A stretch of 35,599 nucleotides of DNA, taken from NCBI GenBank assembly GCA_946892075.1, contig CAMPNZ010000007.1:1-35599 (forward strand), written 5' to 3'. How positions within the stretch are numbered: the first letter of the stretch is position 1; each line of letters starts with the position of its first letter. The stretch is from an uncultured Coriobacteriales bacterium (lineage in GTDB: Bacteria; Actinomycetota; Coriobacteriia; Coriobacteriales; Eggerthellaceae). Positions 32,491-35,599 of this stretch are shown piece by piece. The notes beneath the pieces are model-generated. The model saw only the letters and a program-made list of their open reading frames with translations, was not told the DNA's origin and did no database searches. Both the position numbers and the translations under genes were made by a program.

Positions 32491-33444
32491 TTATTTCACG
32501 AGCAACGCTAATACAGGAATGGTTACCAGTGCTAACACGGTGGTGATAAACGTTCCTTGTGAAACTGAACGAATATCGCCATCGTGCATCAGTGCAAACA
32601 TAATGCCCATGCTTGCAACGGGCATTCCAGCACCTACCACAATAACGCCCAATATCAGCGGATCTGCAATAAACCAGCGCAAAATAAGCCACAACAATAC
32701 GGGCACTCCCAGCAAACGCACGAGCGACGAAATATAGGGAAGCACCTGGTTAAGCATGTCTTTTGGCTTCATCGTTGCAAGCGTAGATCCAATAATTAGC
32801 ATGGACGCTGGTACGGTAAGTTGTCCGATATAGGCAAAGGTTGAACCAACCAGGCCGCCCTTATCGGTAATACCGAATGCCGCAAGAATAAGCGCCAGAA
32901 AACACGAAAGCATGCACGGGTTCGCAAGGTCACGTGCCACTTTGCGAATACGGCGCTTCAGCGGCACTTTCGTTTTCGTGCCAGCGCCTTTTATCATAGA
33001 AACGCCGCACGTAAACGCAAACAAATTGAACGGAATGTTATTGATAACGCCATAAAATACAGCCGTCGGGCCAAAAATGGCACTTAAAATGGGCAAACCG
33101 ACAAACGACGTATTGCCAAACCCAACAATGAACGCGTGCGCGCCACGCGATGCGGGCGACAGCTTTGGATAGATGCGTGGCAGCAAAAATGCAACAACCA
33201 TCATAATAAGGTAAGCAATAATCGAAAAGATAAGAATTTCCATAATGGTGCCAATGCCTGGCAAGCCGGTATTGTTTAATACGCTTGATACCATAAGCGC
33301 AGGAAGCGAGAAATTCATCACCAAGCGCGAAAGCATGGTGTCAAACTCCCCGTTCATAAAATCAAGTTTACGTGCTAGAACACCTGCAACCGCTAAAAGC
33401 GTTAAAATAAGCATCTGAAATGCTGCATGTGTAAAAACTTCCAT
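32491..33444 (-). CDS. auxin efflux carrier (AEC) family transporter
   Basis: This is an integral membrane permease of the AEC/BART superfamily. Bacterial members are often linked to export or uptake of malate, malonate or other organic acids; substrate is unknown here. The 317-residue protein has about ten hydrophobic helices in two five-helix halves separated by a basic loop (KTKVPLKRRIRKVARD). The characteristic NFSLPALMVSSVL and GFGNTSFVGLPIL segments are in the first half, and GMPVASMGIMFA is near the end. I prefer ATG 33444, which starts at the first helix; GTG 33468 adds eight residues. GGGGAAG lies 11 bases before 33444. It is monocistronic, with its own terminator. Confidence 0.88.
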   Translation of the reverse strand: MEVFTHAAFQMLILTLLAVAGVLARKLDFMNGEFDTMLSRLVMNFSLPALMVSSVLNNTGLPGIGTIMEILIFSIIAYLIMMVVAFLLPRIYPKLSPASRGAHAFIVGFGNTSFVGLPILSAIFGPTAVFYGVINNIPFNLFAFTCGVSMIKGAGTKTKVPLKRRIRKVARDLANPCMLSCFLALILAAFGITDKGGLVGSTFAYIGQLTVPASMLIIGSTLATMKPKDMLNQVLPYISSLVRLLGVPVLLWLILRWFIADPLILGVIVVGAGMPVASMGIMFALMHDGDIRSVSQGTFITTVLALVTIPVLALLVK

Positions 33445-33632
33445 GATACGTACAACTTCCCCATTCACTCGACCGAATTTCGCTTATACGTGAACCCCCT
33501 CGCTTAAACGCGCAAACAACGCTATACCTGCAGCTGTGCGGCGCACGCGACGTGTGCAACGTGTGCGACGTTGCGACGTACACAATGCGCATGCGGAACA
33601 GAGCTGAGGATGTTGCGCACAAGGCTCGAACG

Positions 33633-33722
33633 CGTTCCCGATGCAGAACCTACACCCGTTCCCGATGCAGAACCGAAACGCGTTCCCGATGCAAAACCGA
33701 AACGCGTTCCCGATGCAAAACC
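33633..33722. repeat. 24-bp tandem repeat array (CGTTCCC units)
   Basis: Four units begin CGTTCCCGATGC at 33633, 33657, 33681 and 33705; the last is shortened to about 18 bases. The unit is CGTTCCCGATGCAAAACCGA plus AACG with a few changes. A degenerate unit may precede at 33621. Because 24 is divisible by three, frames stay open, and one plus frame reads PDAKPKRV-like repeats, but there is no ribosome binding site or convincing gene. CGTTCCC is the reverse complement of GGGAACG in the other intergenic clusters. The 509-base gap 33445-33953 otherwise contains only the hairpin at 33750. Confidence 0.8.
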
Positions 33723-33749
33723 AGGAAAAACAGCCTCTTTACACAACAG

Positions 33750-33775
33750 AAGGACACCGCAACCGCGATGTCCTT
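33750..33775 (-). terminator. 11-bp hairpin, possible ilvC terminator
   Basis: AAGGACACCGC (33750-33760) pairs with GCGATGTCCTT (33765-33775) across a four-base loop, with one G-U type pair. On the minus strand it is followed by CTGTTGTGT, a poor U-tract. The stem is strong but it lies about 180 bases from the ilvC stop, so termination is possible rather than certain. Confidence 0.5.
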
Positions 33776-33953
33776 ACTTCGTGTTGTTATAACGCTCGTA
33801 TGAGCAAACTTCACTCAAAGCTTCGTACAATAGTTGGAAAGTATAAAACTCTTCGGCTTGTGATGAGGGATATTCCCCATCTCAACACAAAGATGTCAAA
33901 TAATTGCAACCTTATGTACACACTCAAAGTGCCAAAATGTGCTACGGCGCGCC

Positions 33954-34949
33954 TTATTTTTTGAGCCACGTAAACATAGAACGAATGTTAGCGCCCGTTG
34001 TTTCAATAAGGTGTGTGTTGATGGATTCGCGCTGTTCAAGCAGCTGTTTGTGGCCATTTTTGCAATCGGCAACAAAATCGGCAGCAAATTCGCCGTTTTG
34101 GATGCGGCGCAAAATTTCCTTCATGGCAGCGCGCGACTGCTCGTTAATAACTTTGGGGCCTGCGTAATATTCGCCAAATTCTGCCGTGTTTGAAATTGAC
34201 GAATTCATGAAGTGAATGCCGCTTTCATACATCAAATCGACAATCATCTTCATTTCGTGGTAGCACTCGAAATACGCAAGCTCAGGCGGATAGCCCGCTT
34301 CCGTAAGCGTCTCAAAACCTGCCTTAATGAGCTCGACCAAGCCGCCGCACAATACTGCCTGTTCACCAAACAGATCTTCCTCGGTTTCTTGCGCGAAGGT
34401 AGCTTTAATAATACCTGCACGACCCGCTCCCAAAGCGCACGCATACGAAAGCGCTAAATCAAACGCATCGCCCGTGGCGTCTTGCTCAACGCATGCCAAA
34501 TCGGGAACGCCAGAGCCTTCAACAAATTGACGACGTACAATATGACCTGGACCTTTAGGCGCAATCATGATAACGTTAACACCTTCAGGAGCTTTAATAT
34601 AGCCGTAGTGGATATTGAAACCGTGAGCAAAGGCAAGCGTATCGCCCGCTTGCAAATAAGGAGCGATGTGCTTTTCGTACACGTCAGGTTGCAATTCATC
34701 GGGAATAAGCACCATGATGAAATCTGCTTCTTTGCAAGCGTCATCAACCGAGAGAACCTTCAGACCTGCTTTGCGCGCAACATCGGCCGATTTTGAACCT
34801 TCGTATAAACCAACGCGCACGTCAACACCTGAATCATGCAAATTCAAAGCATGGGCATGGCCCTGCGATCCATAGCCAATAATAGCAACTTTTTTCTGCT
34901 TGATTAGTTGTGGGTTGCAGTCTTTCTCGTAATAGATTGTTACTGCCAT
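33954..34949 (-). CDS. ilvC: ketol-acid reductoisomerase, class I
   Basis: IlvC rearranges and reduces acetolactate or acetohydroxybutyrate in valine and isoleucine synthesis. The 331-residue length is the class I form. The Rossmann motif is GYGSQGHAHALNL (25-37). The cofactor-specificity loop GLYEGSKS (47-54) keeps the serines linked to NADPH use in other enzymes but has Tyr49 where Arg is common. Catalytic metal and proton-relay segments LFGEQAVLCGG and YFECYHEMK are present. AAGGA lies five bases before the ATG. It follows ilvN, in the usual ilvB-ilvN-ilvC order, after 176 bases in which no terminator was seen. Confidence 0.96.
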   Translation of the reverse strand: MAVTIYYEKDCNPQLIKQKKVAIIGYGSQGHAHALNLHDSGVDVRVGLYEGSKSADVARKAGLKVLSVDDACKEADFIMVLIPDELQPDVYEKHIAPYLQAGDTLAFAHGFNIHYGYIKAPEGVNVIMIAPKGPGHIVRRQFVEGSGVPDLACVEQDATGDAFDLALSYACALGAGRAGIIKATFAQETEEDLFGEQAVLCGGLVELIKAGFETLTEAGYPPELAYFECYHEMKMIVDLMYESGIHFMNSSISNTAEFGEYYAGPKVINEQSRAAMKEILRRIQNGEFAADFVADCKNGHKQLLEQRESINTHLIETTGANIRSMFTWLKK

Positions 34950-35125
34950 GATAATCCTTTCTCACCAGATCATGTTATATATCAATCGCGAAAAAAGCGC
35001 CCGTATTCCATAACCGCGCGCGCTACCTCGCGCATTGACCACTGTTGTGCTCCTTGCCAAGCGTTTTAGACTGAACGTCTTTGGCTCAGCGGCGTTGCTC
35101 AGCGTTGGTGGCTCAGTGCCGCTCG

Positions 35126-35599
35126 CTAAGCGTCTTTGGCGGAGCGTGCCAAAGAAATAGTGCCTGTTCGGATGACCTCTTTTAGCCCGTAGGGACGCAG
35201 CAAATCTTCCATACCTTTCAGCTTTGACGCATCTCCTGTAGCTTCGATAGTAATTGTGTTTCTGCCAACATCGACAATATTTGCGCGGAAAATTTGCACG
35301 ATTTGCATAATTTCGCTGCGCACCGCCGCATCAGCCATCACGCGTACCAGCACTAATTCGCGCTCAATCGACGACGTATGCGTTAAGTCGGTAATTTTAT
35401 GTACGCTTGTTAGTTTATTAAGTTGCTTGGTAATCTGCTCGTAGGCAACGCTATCAGCCTCAACAAGAAGCGTGATGCGCGATTTCGTTGGATCTTCCGT
35501 GTGCCCTACCGAAAGCGATTCGATATTAAAACCGCGCCTTGAAATAAGGCCTGTTACGCGCGAGAGCACGCCCGAGCGATTTTCAACAAGAACCGAGAG
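35126..35599 (-). CDS. ilvN: acetolactate synthase small (regulatory) subunit, 5' end outside window
   Basis: IlvN is the valine-sensing ACT-domain subunit of acetohydroxyacid synthase. The frame runs off the right edge: the last 30 bases add LSVLVENRSG ahead of VLSRVTGLISRRGFNIESLSVG, the standard ACT-domain start, so only a few N-terminal residues are missing. The second domain (ELVLVRVMADAAVRSEIMQIVQIFRANIVDVG) completes a protein of near-normal length. The stop lies inside one copy of a 21-base imperfect direct repeat that recurs at 35071. The catalytic ilvB should lie just beyond the window. Confidence 0.93.
   Translation of the reverse strand, partial: LSVLVENRSGVLSRVTGLISRRGFNIESLSVGHTEDPTKSRITLLVEADSVAYEQITKQLNKLTSVHKITDLTHTSSIERELVLVRVMADAAVRSEIMQIVQIFRANIVDVGRNTITIEATGDASKLKGMEDLLRPYGLKEVIRTGTISLARSAKDA

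Noticed and set aside
33633..33722. CRISPR array
   Set aside because: Units are head-to-tail with no unique spacers, and no cas genes are in the window.
33522..33803. Open frames through the 24-bp array, with FASGTRFG or PDAKPKRV repeats
   Set aside because: Unit length divisible by three keeps every frame open; no ribosome binding site or flanking conserved sequence. Kept only as a possible remnant in the findings.
1..35599. tRNA or rRNA genes
   Set aside because: No cloverleaf with T-loop and acceptor pairing, and no rRNA signature, was recognised by eye; a covariance-model search was not possible.

Overview
This is a compact stretch of bacterial core chromosome, nearly all coded on the minus strand. 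It shows no phage, plasmid, CRISPR or complete insertion sequence. Base composition is moderate (about half G+C, judged by eye). The gene set fits a small-genome anaerobic or fermentative bacterium, most likely an actinobacterium of the class Coriobacteriia: a PyrR-controlled pyr operon with a class 1B PyrD/PyrK pair, GlpX as fructose bisphosphatase, a K+-dependent membrane pyrophosphatase, and rimP-nusA-ylxR-infB-rbfA-nrnA-truB-ribF in one run. The taxonomic call is inference from family knowledge, not a database result.

Layout, left to right: a 17-bp perfect inverted repeat at the edge (1-61); the pyrimidine operon pyrR-pyrB-pyrC-pyrK-pyrD-pyrF (5721 down to 177), with a recognisable promoter and PyrR attenuator (5803-5928); glpX plus a GT4 glycosyltransferase (8419-6033); def-fmt-rsmB (12193-8722), the first two overlapping pairs being translationally coupled; a small membrane protein followed by dnaG (14834-12447); two plus-strand genes, a dGTPase-like HD phosphohydrolase and a YfcE-like phosphodiesterase (14945-16962); the membrane pyrophosphatase hppA (19289-17169) with its own promoter, leader hairpin and terminator; the transcription/translation operon rimP to ribF (28791-19639); an iron/cobalamin-type ABC importer (32232-29135); an auxin-efflux-carrier family permease (33444-32491); and ilvC with the 3' part of ilvN (34949-33954 and 35599-35126).

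Functionally the window joins de novo UMP synthesis (all steps after carbamoyl phosphate except PyrE, which is not seen here), initiator-Met processing (Fmt, Def), transcription elongation and translation initiation (NusA, IF-2, RbfA, RimP), replication priming, branched-chain amino acid synthesis and metal/cofactor uptake. 

I found no convincing new multi-gene system. The most unusual signal is in the intergenic DNA. Four gaps, each directly downstream of a minus-strand gene, hold clusters of a GGGAACG heptamer (8541-8628, 12399-12425, 19445-19615, 33633-33722), including a 24-bp tandem array and G-run clusters with quadruplex potential. Other points of interest are a C-x9-C-x10-C-x2-H motif at the C-terminus of NusA, a basic N-terminal extension of about 205 residues on RsmB, a repeat insertion within the TruB PUA region, and operator-like palindromes in front of hppA and the ABC importer.
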